Assembly (NCBI GenBank): GCA_963742955.1
Contig: CAVUOA010000009.1
Coordinates: 744,001-808,000 of the forward strand
Direction of reading: 5' to 3'
Source: CAVUOA01 sp963742955
Lineage (GTDB): Bacteria > Bacteroidota > Ignavibacteria > Tepidaquicellales > OLB5
DNA length: 64,000 nucleotides
Position numbers and translations under genes: made by a program. Below are positions 8,639-17,028 of this stretch, in pieces (positions within the stretch are counted from its first letter, which is position 1; each line of letters starts with the position of its first letter). A model generated the notes under the pieces. That model saw only the letters and a list, made by a program, of their open reading frames with translations, searched no databases and was not told the origin of the DNA.

Positions 8639-9781
8639 ATGGATTTCAATTTCACAGAAGAACAAATAGCAATAAGAGATACAGCAAGAGATTTCGCACA
8701 GAATGAAATTGCTCCTTCAGCAGTAGAACGCGATATAAAAGCGGAATTCCCGTACGAAATAATTAAAAAACTCGGTGAATTCGGGTTTATGGGAATGATG
8801 GTCTCCCCCGATTGGGGCGGTGCCGGTTTTGATACCATAAGCTACGTTATGGCAATGGAGGAAATATCCAAAGTGGATGCCTCTGTTGGAGTTATCATGT
8901 CAGTTAATAACTCACTTGTCTGTTTCGGCATAGAAAAATGGGGTACCGATGAACAAAAAGAGCAATTTCTAAGACCGCTTGCTTCGGGACAAAAGCTCGG
9001 CTGCTTCTGCCTATCGGAACCCGAAGCCGGAAGCGATGCAACACACCAAAAAACCGAGGCTGTAAAAGACGGTGACTATTATATCCTGAACGGTATCAAG
9101 AACTGGATAACTAACGGAACAACCGCTGACGTTTATTTCCTTCAGGCGCAAACTGACCATTCAAAAGGATACAAAGGCATTTCGACATTTCTTATTGAGA
9201 AAGGTACTCCGGGAATAGAACTTGGTGTAAAAGAAGATAAGCTGGGTATAAGAAGCTCAGATACATGTTCTGTAGGATTGAATAATGTAAGAGTTCATAA
9301 GAGCCAGCTGCTAGGTGAAGAAGGACTGGGATTTAAAATTGCAATGGAAACCCTTAACGGCGGCAGAATAGGTATAGCATCACAGGCATTAGGAATTGCA
9401 CAGGCATCGCTTGAAGCAGCCGTGAGGTATTCAAAGCAGAGGAAAGCTTTTGATGCACCGATTTCAAAACTGCAGGTAATACAGTTTAAGCTGTCAGATA
9501 TGGCAACAAATGTAGATGCTGCCAGACAATTAACCTACCTTGCAGCCTGGAAAAAAGACCAGAAGCTTCCTTACCACCGTGAAGCTGCTATGGCAAAACT
9601 TTACGCCAGCAGAGCAGCAGTACAAAACGCACTGGAGTCTATACAGGTACACGGCGGCTACGGCTATGTGCGCGAGTATTTGGTTGAACGTTATTTAAGA
9701 GATGCAAAGATTACCGAGATTTATGAAGGGACTTCCGAAATTCAGAAGGTAGTTATTTCAAGAGATATACTAAAAGATTAA
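8639..9781 (+). CDS. Acyl-CoA dehydrogenase (short-chain/butyryl-CoA type)
   Basis: A 380-residue FAD flavoprotein of normal length. Landmarks are CFCLSEPEAGSD (FAD and substrate loop), WITNGTTAD, GIRSSDTCSV, IQVHGGYGYVREY and the C-terminal IYEGTSEIQ, whose glutamate is the catalytic base in short-chain and butyryl-CoA dehydrogenases. It oxidises butyryl-CoA-like substrates to the enoyl-CoA, passing electrons to electron-transfer flavoprotein; no etf genes are adjacent. A repeat block separates it from hbd. Upstream, TTTG-N19-TAATTTAG ending near 8618 is a possible weak promoter. Confidence 0.93.
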   Translation: MDFNFTEEQIAIRDTARDFAQNEIAPSAVERDIKAEFPYEIIKKLGEFGFMGMMVSPDWGGAGFDTISYVMAMEEISKVDASVGVIMSVNNSLVCFGIEKWGTDEQKEQFLRPLASGQKLGCFCLSEPEAGSDATHQKTEAVKDGDYYILNGIKNWITNGTTADVYFLQAQTDHSKGYKGISTFLIEKGTPGIELGVKEDKLGIRSSDTCSVGLNNVRVHKSQLLGEEGLGFKIAMETLNGGRIGIASQALGIAQASLEAAVRYSKQRKAFDAPISKLQVIQFKLSDMATNVDAARQLTYLAAWKKDQKLPYHREAAMAKLYASRAAVQNALESIQVHGGYGYVREYLVERYLRDAKITEIYEGTSEIQKVVISRDILKD

Positions 9782-9840
9782 AAAGATAGTCATCCTTTTA
9801 CTCTGGTCATAAGATGACTTTAATAAACTCATATATAAAT

Positions 9841-9877
9841 AAAAATCGTGCCAAGTTAATTCTCAGCACGATTTTTT
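9841..9877. terminator. Bidirectional terminator between acyl-CoA dehydrogenase and outer-membrane protein genes
   Basis: An 11-bp perfect stem (AAAAATCGTGC, 9841-9851, with 9866-9876) with A tract before and T tract after, lying between two convergent genes. A weaker 7-bp hairpin (AGTCATC/GATGACT, 9788-9819) sits just after the + strand stop. Confidence 0.85.
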
Positions 9878-9913
9878 TATTCATTTTCCCGCCTTCGCGG
9901 AATAACAAAGCTT

Positions 9914-10726
9914 TTATAAGCTAAAGTAAAACCTCAATGATAAATCAACGCTGTTGAAATTGGGAGCATATCTTGTTACAAACGGGTCATTAGCCTGTTT
10001 TAACGGAACAAAATTATACCGCAATTCACCTCCGAAACCAAATGCTCCGCCTGTCCCGGTGAACCCTGCCGATATTCTGAATAACGGCGCCCACTGGCTT
10101 GTCGATTCGGTTCTGAAATAGTCATAAATTAATATCCCACCCGGGTCATTATTATAGATATTATCATATTCCTCACGAATCCAGACAGCACCTGCTCCTC
10201 CTCCAACAAAAAATAATCTCCCAAAAGTTTTTAATTTGTAGAGAGGAAAGAACCTCACATTAACCGCCATTGGAAAAGCCAGCATACTTAATGATGTAGG
10301 ATGAACATATTTATACCCGTTTATTGGTTCTTTTAATTCAATTGTAACATTCCTGTTATTCCTTGTAAATAAAATCGAGGGCTCAAATTCAATGGTTACC
10401 GCTTTAGCAACGGCTAAACCGTAGAACAGGTTTATCTCGCTTAAAAAATCACCGCTGGAAAAATTCAGCACGGGGTAAGCTTTATTCATTTCACTGGCGG
10501 TGAAAATGATAAACGAGTAACCCGCCCCGAAATATGAAGTAACAGTCTTTCTGTTTTTCAATTGTAAAGCCTTATCAAATAATTTATACCGATCTGATTT
10601 TACATTTACGGTTGAAACACTGTTCAAACGGCTGCCCTGCTCATTTAATTTTAATTGCGGAAGTACCTGTGCGTATATTCCCGAAGCAATAAATACAACC
10701 AATACAGCAGTCACAATTTTATTCAT
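9914..10726 (-). CDS. Outer-membrane beta-barrel protein, unknown function
   Basis: A 270-residue protein with a signal peptide ending ASGIYAQ. The rest alternates polar and aromatic/hydrophobic residues in strand-like stretches (YSFIIFTASEM, AVTIEFEPSILF, FFVGGGAGAVWI) and ends SLRFYFSL, a terminal strand with the aromatic pattern used in barrel assembly. No family was recognised. It is the last gene of the minus-strand run from the OppC-like permease gene, 39 bp after hslU, with a ribosome site AAAGGAG before its ATG. It may be a separate unit. Confidence 0.75.
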   Translation of the reverse strand: MNKIVTAVLVVFIASGIYAQVLPQLKLNEQGSRLNSVSTVNVKSDRYKLFDKALQLKNRKTVTSYFGAGYSFIIFTASEMNKAYPVLNFSSGDFLSEINLFYGLAVAKAVTIEFEPSILFTRNNRNVTIELKEPINGYKYVHPTSLSMLAFPMAVNVRFFPLYKLKTFGRLFFVGGGAGAVWIREEYDNIYNNDPGGILIYDYFRTESTSQWAPLFRISAGFTGTGGAFGFGGELRYNFVPLKQANDPFVTRYAPNFNSVDLSLRFYFSL

Positions 10727-10765
10727 GAAGTTTACTCCTTTTAAAGTGCAATATAATATATAGTT

Positions 10766-12259
10766 TTATAAAATATATCTGCTTAAATCTCTGTTCTTGA
10801 CGATATCTTTTAATTTATCGTTAACCATTTGTTCAGTCACGGTAATTTTCTTTACCTTTATTTTGTCGGGTGCATCAAATAAGACTTCTTCAAGCAATGT
10901 AGTAAGAATAGTATGAAGCCTTCTTGCTCCGATATTTTCAACCTGTTCGTTAACTTCAGCGGCAATTTTTGCTATTTCGCGGATTCCTCCTTCGTCAAAT
11001 TCGAGTTTTATCCCCTCTGATTCTATCAACGCCGTATATTGCTTTATAAGAGCATTTTCGGGCTGGGTTAATATTTTTACGAAATCATCTTCGGTCAGAC
11101 TGTTCAGTTCAACTCTAATGGGGAATCTCCCCTGGAGCTCCGGGATTAAATCGCTGGGTTTCGACTGATGGAATGCGCCGGAAGCAATAAACAATATATG
11201 TTCAGTCTTAACCATTCCGTACTTTGTAGTAACATTTGAGCCTTCAACAATCGGAAGTAAGTCCCTCTGCACACCTTCCCGCGAAACATCCGGTCCCTGT
11301 GATTTTGAATCGCCTCCGGCAATCTTATCTATTTCATCAAGGAAAACTATTCCGTATTCCTGTACCCTGTTAATAGCATCTTTAACTACTGCATCCATAT
11401 CAATCAGTTTATTAGCTTCCTCCAGTGTTAAAGCAACTTTAGCTTCTGCTACAGTCATTTTCCTTTTTTTAACTTTCTTCGGCATCATGTTACCGAATAA
11501 GTCCTGCAGGTTAACTCCCATATCCTCCAAACCGATTGGACCCAGCACCTGCATAACAGGAAAACCATCTGATGACACATCAACTTCTATTACACGCTCA
11601 TCAAGCTCGCCAGAGGTAAGCATTTCACGGAATCTTTCCCGGGTTCTGAAGTTATTTTCTTTTTCTTTTTCATATTCAGCCTGAGCCGAAAATCCAACCT
11701 GCGCCTGTGCTGCTTCATCAGTTCCTTTTCTCTTAACAGCAGGAACAAGTATATCAAGTATTCTCTCTTCAGCAAGGAACTCTGCCTTCTTCTGCACCTC
11801 AGCATTCTTTTCGGATTTAACAACGGTAACGCCAAGGTCAGTCAGCTCGCGTATCATAGATTCCACATCACGCCCCACATAACCCACTTCGGTAAATTTC
11901 GATGCCTCAACTTTTATAAAAGGAGCGTTCGAAAGCCTTGCAAGACGCCTTGCAATTTCCGTCTTACCTACCCCGGTGGGTCCAATCAGAATTATGTTGT
12001 TAGGCATAATCTCTTCTTTGATATCACCTTTTACGTTTTTTCGTCTCCATCGGTTGCGAAGCGCAATTGCAACGGATTTTTTGGCATTATCCTGACCGAT
12101 TATAAATTTATCAAGTTCATTTACAATTTGCGATGGTGTTAGTTCTTTTATTTCGCGTGTTACGTCTTTAGGCTGTTTTACTTTCTTTACAACAGACTTT
12201 TTTGGTTTCTCCTGCGGCATATCACCATTCGTTTCGCTATCAATAATTTCATCTTTCAT
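10766..12259 (-). CDS. hslU: ATP-dependent protease ATPase subunit HslU
   Basis: A 497-residue AAA+ unfoldase that feeds substrates to the HslV peptidase. The conserved core begins LTPSQIVNELDKFIIGQDNAKK (split here by residue order), with Walker A GPTGVGKTE, YVGRDVESMIRELT, Walker B IVFLDEIDKIAG, the arginine-containing GRFPIRVEL and the C-terminal IGARRLHTILTTLLEE. An extra charged N-terminal tail of about 40 residues precedes the normal start; an internal start is possible. It starts 6 bp downstream of hslV, as usual for this pair. Confidence 0.96.
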   Translation of the reverse strand: MKDEIIDSETNGDMPQEKPKKSVVKKVKQPKDVTREIKELTPSQIVNELDKFIIGQDNAKKSVAIALRNRWRRKNVKGDIKEEIMPNNIILIGPTGVGKTEIARRLARLSNAPFIKVEASKFTEVGYVGRDVESMIRELTDLGVTVVKSEKNAEVQKKAEFLAEERILDILVPAVKRKGTDEAAQAQVGFSAQAEYEKEKENNFRTRERFREMLTSGELDERVIEVDVSSDGFPVMQVLGPIGLEDMGVNLQDLFGNMMPKKVKKRKMTVAEAKVALTLEEANKLIDMDAVVKDAINRVQEYGIVFLDEIDKIAGGDSKSQGPDVSREGVQRDLLPIVEGSNVTTKYGMVKTEHILFIASGAFHQSKPSDLIPELQGRFPIRVELNSLTEDDFVKILTQPENALIKQYTALIESEGIKLEFDEGGIREIAKIAAEVNEQVENIGARRLHTILTTLLEEVLFDAPDKIKVKKITVTEQMVNDKLKDIVKNRDLSRYIL

Positions 12260-12265
12260 TAAAAT

Positions 12266-12802
12266 TTATAACTCCTCTATTGTTATATGGTTATTGGTAT
12301 AAATACAGATATCGGCGGCTACGTTCAATGCTTCTTTAACAATATCAGCTGCCGAAAGGTTCGAATATTTAACAAGCATACGTGCCGCGGCTGTAGCATA
12401 ACTTCCGCCGGAACCGATTGCAACTATTCCGTCATCAGGCTCAATTACATCACCGTTACCTGAAATTATGAAGGCATTTTTATCATCCATAACAGCAAGC
12501 AATGCTTCAAGCCGTCTTAAATACCTGTCAGTACGCCAGTCTTTTGCTAGTTCCACAGCTGCGCGGGGCAAATTGCCTTTATATTGCTCAAGCTTTGCTT
12601 CGAATTTCTCAAACAATGTTAACGCATCTGCAGTTGAGCCTGCAAAACCTGCCAGAATTTTATTATTATATATTTTACGGACTTTCTTAGTGTTATGTTT
12701 CAAAACTGTGTTAGAAACAGTTACCTGTCCGTCACTTCCCATTGCGGCTTTGCCGTCTTTTATTAAGCCGATTACAGTTGTATTTAATATTTTTGTTTTC
12801 AT
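12266..12802 (-). CDS. hslV: ATP-dependent protease peptidase subunit HslV
   Basis: A 178-residue N-terminal-threonine hydrolase, the proteolytic partner of HslU. The reading frame begins MKTKILNTTVIGL, so the catalytic Thr-Thr follows seven residues that would be removed on maturation. Conserved GSDGQVT, ILAGFAGSTADALTLFEKFE and GSGGSYATAAAR are present; the last fits the cation-binding region. The gene sits between rpoN (14 bp away) and hslU (6 bp). Confidence 0.95.
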   Translation of the reverse strand: MKTKILNTTVIGLIKDGKAAMGSDGQVTVSNTVLKHNTKKVRKIYNNKILAGFAGSTADALTLFEKFEAKLEQYKGNLPRAAVELAKDWRTDRYLRRLEALLAVMDDKNAFIISGNGDVIEPDDGIVAIGSGGSYATAAARMLVKYSNLSAADIVKEALNVAADICIYTNNHITIEEL

Positions 12803-12816
12803 TTTACAATAATTAA

Positions 12817-14268
12817 TTAAAGCATAATTTTTCTTCTCAGTGTTGCTTTCGGAATCTTCATAGCTTCACGGTATTTTGCAACCGTTCTTCTTGCTATAGG
12901 GAATCCGGAATCGTTCATCGTTTGTGTAATCTTATCATCACTCAATGGTCTAGCCTTGTCTTCATTATCAATTAAATCCTTGATTTTTTCTTTCACAATC
13001 TTGCTCGAAACATCTTCCCCGCTATCCATCTGTATAGGGTTGCTGAAAAAGTATTTAAGCTCAAACACGCCAAAATCGGTTTGGACATATTTATTTCTAA
13101 CAGTTCTGCTGACTGTGGAAATATCCATATTGATATCCGATGCGATATCTTTTTCATACATGGGTTTCAGATTCTCACCGTTTGAGAAGAAAAATTCTTT
13201 TTGCCTGTAAACAATTGCATTCATGACTTTAAGCATTGTCTCGCGCCTTGATGCAATTGAATTAAGAAACCATTTCGCTGAATCCAGCCTGTTTTTTAAA
13301 AACTCTTTTGTCTGCTTCTGTGTATTTTTCGATTTGAGCATTTCAATATACCTGCGGCTGATTCTGATAGCAGGGAAATTATCGTTAGTCAGTTCAACCA
13401 AAAGCTCATTACCTGCTTTTGTAATAATAAAATCAGGGTAAATATATTCTCTCTCAGGAACATCTTCTATATCGCCGGGAATAGGATTGAGCTTATGAAT
13501 AATCATAAACAGTTCGTTGATTTTTTCCATCGGTACTTTTAAAAGCCGTGAGAGCTTTTCAAAATGACGGGATTTAAATTCATCGAAATATTCATTGACC
13601 ATCTTAAGGGCTAATTCCTTCGTTTCAGGAACAATTTGCAGCTCTTCAATTTGTACAGAAAGACATTCCTGTAGATTTCTTGAACCTATTCCTATTGGGT
13701 CAAACTTCTGAATAATCTTCAAAACATTTTCAACGTCCTCAATTGTTATATCAAGAGAATACTGCTTTTTAATATCCTCACGTATATCTTCTAAAGAATC
13801 TTTTAAGTACCCGTCATCACCAAGGCTGCCTAAAATTTCTTCTCCAATGATGACATATTTCTCTTCCAAACCCGACCTGTAAAGCTGGTCAAGAGGTGTT
13901 TCTCTCGGCTTGTATGCTTTATTCAGCAGATAATCGGTTCTGCTTTCGGAATTTATATCTTTAGAATGCGCTATTTCATCAGGCGACTTGTATCCTTCAC
14001 CATCATAATCAGAGTAATCATACCATTCTTCAAGGTCATAGGTATCTTCTTTCTCATCATCAATTTTGGCTTCTTCATCAGCTGCTTCGTTATCATCAAT
14101 TTCACTTTGTTCTAACTCGGTTGCGTCTTCCAGCAAGGGATTTGCTTCAAGCTGGAGTTTGATTTCCTGTTCTAATGCCAAAGTGGGTACGGCAAGCATT
14201 AGCTGCGCCTGTATAAGCTGAGGCGATAGCTTCTGCTGCATCCCAAGTATTTGAACATTCTTAAGCAT
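12817..14268 (-). CDS. rpoN: RNA polymerase sigma-54 factor
   Basis: A 483-residue sigma-54. Region I is at the N-terminus (QKLSPQLIQAQLMLA, ending near ANPLLED), followed by an acidic linker (region II, about 50-110), the core-binding domain and the C-terminal RpoN box ARRTVAKYREAMKIP that reads the -24 element. It directs transcription that needs AAA+ activators; no such activator is in the window. It lies between dprA and hslV with gaps of 24 and 14 bp, so it is probably co-transcribed with them. Confidence 0.96.
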   Translation of the reverse strand: MLKNVQILGMQQKLSPQLIQAQLMLAVPTLALEQEIKLQLEANPLLEDATELEQSEIDDNEAADEEAKIDDEKEDTYDLEEWYDYSDYDGEGYKSPDEIAHSKDINSESRTDYLLNKAYKPRETPLDQLYRSGLEEKYVIIGEEILGSLGDDGYLKDSLEDIREDIKKQYSLDITIEDVENVLKIIQKFDPIGIGSRNLQECLSVQIEELQIVPETKELALKMVNEYFDEFKSRHFEKLSRLLKVPMEKINELFMIIHKLNPIPGDIEDVPEREYIYPDFIITKAGNELLVELTNDNFPAIRISRRYIEMLKSKNTQKQTKEFLKNRLDSAKWFLNSIASRRETMLKVMNAIVYRQKEFFFSNGENLKPMYEKDIASDINMDISTVSRTVRNKYVQTDFGVFELKYFFSNPIQMDSGEDVSSKIVKEKIKDLIDNEDKARPLSDDKITQTMNDSGFPIARRTVAKYREAMKIPKATLRRKIML

Positions 14269-14292
14269 TCTTCAGAAAAATCTTTTTTTAGT

Positions 14293-15450
14293 TTATGAAA
14301 TAGTAAACATTTTTCCCGGCAGCTGTCTTACAATTCCCTTGAATTCAAGGTTTAGCAGACAAACCAGGCAATCAGAAATATTTAATTCTGTCGATTCTGA
14401 TATTGTATCAATATGTACCGATTCTTTGTTAGAATATAATAACTCATAAATCAGCTTTTCATTTCCTTTCAAATCAGTCAGTTTTTTTCTGACCTGCAAT
14501 CTGCCTTCCGGCTCATCGAAAGGAAGCAAGCCCAGCTTGGTTCTCACTTCCTCCAATATATCATTAACATTCTCTACAAGCTTTGCCTGCCCGTTTTTAA
14601 TTAAATCATTCGTCCCTTTGCTGTACTTTGAATTTACATCACCGGGCACAGCATATACTTCTCTTCCCTGGTCTAATGCGCATCTTGCTGTAATTAAGGC
14701 TCCCCCTTCTTTACCGCTTTCTATTACCACAACTCCCAATGACAAGCCGCTTATAATCCTGTTTCTTCTGGGAAAATTCATGCTGTCAGGTTTAGCAGAT
14801 ATTTCAAATTCGGAAAATATTATTCCATTTTCAACAATGCTGTCATAAAGTTTCTTATTTTCAGGAGGATAAACCACATCAACACCGCATCCGAACACCG
14901 CTGCTGTTTTACCTTCTGCATTTTTATTTGAGAGAACAGACTTATGCGCCGCAGTATCAATTCCTCTTGCAAAACCGCTCACTACTGTTATACCTATTGA
15001 CGAAAGTTCGTTGGAAAAATATTCGCAAATTTTCCTGCCGTAATCCGTTGGCGTTCTTGTCCCTACGATTCCAATGCAATTATCCAGTCCGTCTTTCAAA
15101 ATTTTTCCGGCATTGGCGCCTTTGAAATATAAGACGACCGGAGGGTCATAAATCTTTTTTAAGAGCTGGGGATAATCTTTATCAATATAAGAAACAGCTC
15201 CTATACCCAGCTTGTCCATTTTTAACTCAAGCTTTTCATAATCCTTTAATTGATTATCAGAATTCCTGCAAAAACGTAAAATCGATTCAGCGTTTTTTAA
15301 GCTTATTCCTTCAACCTGTTTTAATTCATTTGCAGAAGATTCAAATACATTCCTTGCGCTGCCGAATTTATCCAGCAGCTTTTTAATCCTAACAGAACCA
15401 ATACCATCTACCTTCGTTAAAAAATAAGTATATTTAAAATCGTCAGCCAA
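14293..15450 (-). CDS. dprA: DNA-processing protein DprA
   Basis: A 385-residue protein with an N-terminal helix-hairpin-helix-like region (VDGIGSVRIKKLLDKFG), the Rossmann-like core with VGTRTPTDYG, GFARGIDTAAHK and FPRRNRIISGLS, and a C-terminal winged helix (about 310-385). DprA loads RecA on single-stranded DNA taken up during transformation. The start is TTG; no better ATG exists near it. The presence of dprA alone does not prove natural competence. Confidence 0.95.
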   Translation of the reverse strand: MADDFKYTYFLTKVDGIGSVRIKKLLDKFGSARNVFESSANELKQVEGISLKNAESILRFCRNSDNQLKDYEKLELKMDKLGIGAVSYIDKDYPQLLKKIYDPPVVLYFKGANAGKILKDGLDNCIGIVGTRTPTDYGRKICEYFSNELSSIGITVVSGFARGIDTAAHKSVLSNKNAEGKTAAVFGCGVDVVYPPENKKLYDSIVENGIIFSEFEISAKPDSMNFPRRNRIISGLSLGVVVIESGKEGGALITARCALDQGREVYAVPGDVNSKYSKGTNDLIKNGQAKLVENVNDILEEVRTKLGLLPFDEPEGRLQVRKKLTDLKGNEKLIYELLYSNKESVHIDTISESTELNISDCLVCLLNLEFKGIVRQLPGKMFTIS

Positions 15451-15477
15451 ACTTAAATCAAAAATTAACTTTTCGAA

Positions 15478-16563
15478 TTATCTTTTCATTTTGGGGTCGA
15501 ATGCATCGCGCAATCCGTCACCTATCAGATTAACCGCAAACACAGTGAGCATAATTGCGATTGACGGAAATACTGCTAATCCCCAGTTAGTACCGGCAAC
15601 AATATATTTGTAGCCGTCAAAAACCATCTGCCCCCAGCTTGCAGTCGGCGGCTGAACACCAAGCCCGAGAAAGCTTAAGCTTGCTTCAAAAATTATAGCT
15701 GTTGCGAGTCCTGCTGTGCCCGTAACAATGATCGGACCAATTGTATTGGGCAGAATATGCTTGAATATTATCCTTCTCGGTTTATATCCTAATGCACGGG
15801 TGGCTTCAACATATTCGGTTTCTCTTAATGAGAAAAACTGTCCTCTTACAATTCTTGCAATATCAACCCAGCCTGTCAGACCGATTGCTACAAATGACTG
15901 CCAGAAACCTTTACCGAGCACAACTGATAAAGCAATAATAAACAATATTGACGGGAACGCCCATATAACATTTATAAGCCACATGATAAATGCATCCGAT
16001 TTCCCTCTGAAATATCCCGCCAGCGCACCAAGCATAACACCAATAAAAATTGATATGCTCTCGGAAATTAATCCAACCGAAAGGCTTATTCTGCTTCCGT
16101 AAATCAGGCGGCTTAAAATATCACGTCCGTATCTGTCTGTTCCGAGCAGGTAACGCGGGAGCCTGTGCCACTTGCTCTCATCATTGGATACTAAATCAGA
16201 TTTTGCAATGACAGCATTTTGACCGTTATAATCCACATAATAAACTGAATCAGCATCAGCTTTTAGTAGTTTCTGTATTGGAATAAAATCAGTCCCTTCG
16301 CTTGATGTCCTCACCAGCACATTGCCTTCAAATCCGATGGGTTTAGTTGCAAATTCTAGCGTCTGGTCAATGGGGTCAAAAGGTGAAATTATTCCGGCTG
16401 TTAACGCAATAAGTATAAGAAAAATAATAGTATAAAGACCCGCCATCGCCAATCTATTTCTTTTAAACCGTATCCATGAGTAATACCATAGACTGTGTGC
16501 AGCGCGCGATTTTTCCGCTTCTGTGAAGTGGTCTTTATCCTCAAAATATGGAGATTCTACCAT
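15478..16563 (-). CDS. ABC transporter permease, OppC/DppC family
   Basis: A 361-residue inner-membrane permease of peptide/nickel-type importers. One membrane segment near residues 38-60 is followed by a roughly 100-residue periplasmic insertion and then five to six segments with the cytoplasmic coupling loop EATRALGYKPRRIIFKHILPN (read as about 21 residues; key EA...G...I.F.HILPN). It ends GDGLRDAFDPKMK, typical of OppC. The partner permease, ATPases and binding protein are not adjacent, which is unusual. It heads the minus-strand run dprA-rpoN-hslVU. Confidence 0.9.
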   Translation of the reverse strand: MVESPYFEDKDHFTEAEKSRAAHSLWYYSWIRFKRNRLAMAGLYTIIFLILIALTAGIISPFDPIDQTLEFATKPIGFEGNVLVRTSSEGTDFIPIQKLLKADADSVYYVDYNGQNAVIAKSDLVSNDESKWHRLPRYLLGTDRYGRDILSRLIYGSRISLSVGLISESISIFIGVMLGALAGYFRGKSDAFIMWLINVIWAFPSILFIIALSVVLGKGFWQSFVAIGLTGWVDIARIVRGQFFSLRETEYVEATRALGYKPRRIIFKHILPNTIGPIIVTGTAGLATAIIFEASLSFLGLGVQPPTASWGQMVFDGYKYIVAGTNWGLAVFPSIAIMLTVFAVNLIGDGLRDAFDPKMKR

Positions 16564-16571
16564 AATTTTGA

Positions 16572-16603
16572 TAAATATACCTAATTAAACTGTGAGTTTC
16601 AAA
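16572..16603 (-). promoter_or_regulatory. Candidate promoter of the OppC-like gene
   Basis: On the minus strand TTTG-N20-TATATTTA, the same spacing as the clearer promoters in this window but with A for the last G of TAnnTTTG. The implied transcript start lies only a few bases before the ATG, so the mRNA would be nearly leaderless. Confidence 0.35.
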
Positions 16604-16677
16604 ACATTTGCATAGTATTTGTAGTGATTTTAAAAGGAATTATTATTGCTGGTGACAACACCAACAAGGGGATATTC

Positions 16678-16710
16678 TCATTCCCGCGAAGGCGGGAATC
16701 CAGTCAGCAT
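16678..16710. repeat. GTCATTCCCGC-type palindrome
   Basis: CATTCCCGCGAAGGCGGGAATCC with a 7-bp stem (16681-16687 with 16692-16698). A close relative, also followed by a TCA.CAT tail, lies at 18873; each sits upstream of one copy of the two-hairpin element. Degenerate relatives are at 9880, 48680 and 52630. Confidence 0.8.
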
Positions 16711-16825
16711 TTCAAAATTAAAAAAAATTTAAAATTGTTTACTGTGAAAACCAAAGCCGTATCTAACTGATACAGACCTTCAGGAGGATGAAGGAATCCG
16801 GATGGAGGAATTATAAAGATTTTTA

Positions 16826-16962
16826 TACTCTCACTATCGCAAATATTCTAAAACGCATATAGAGCGTTTATAGGGCTATATATGTATATAGCCTATGGCG
16901 AATGTATCCTCTGGGGGTTAAAACGTCATCACGGGGCATTTATCGAAGAATTAGAGGTATTG
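16826..16962. repeat. Two-hairpin intergenic element, copy 1
   Basis: About 137 bp alignable with 18973-19108. The conserved core has a 6-bp hairpin AAACGC-ATATAGA-GCGTTT (16851-16869) and a 9-bp hairpin GGCTATATA-TG-TATATAGCC (16874-16893), then a conserved GGGGCATTTA..GAAGAATTAGAGG.ATTG tail. The 465-bp gap 16564-17028 holds this element, the palindrome at 16678 and no supported gene. Whether it is a mobile element, an RNA or a protein target is unknown. Confidence 0.75.
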
Positions 16963-17028
16963 GTGAAATCGGTTGAACTGTCATTCGCGGGTTCTTCAAC
17001 CAATATGCAAAAATCCAGGCTAAATTAC

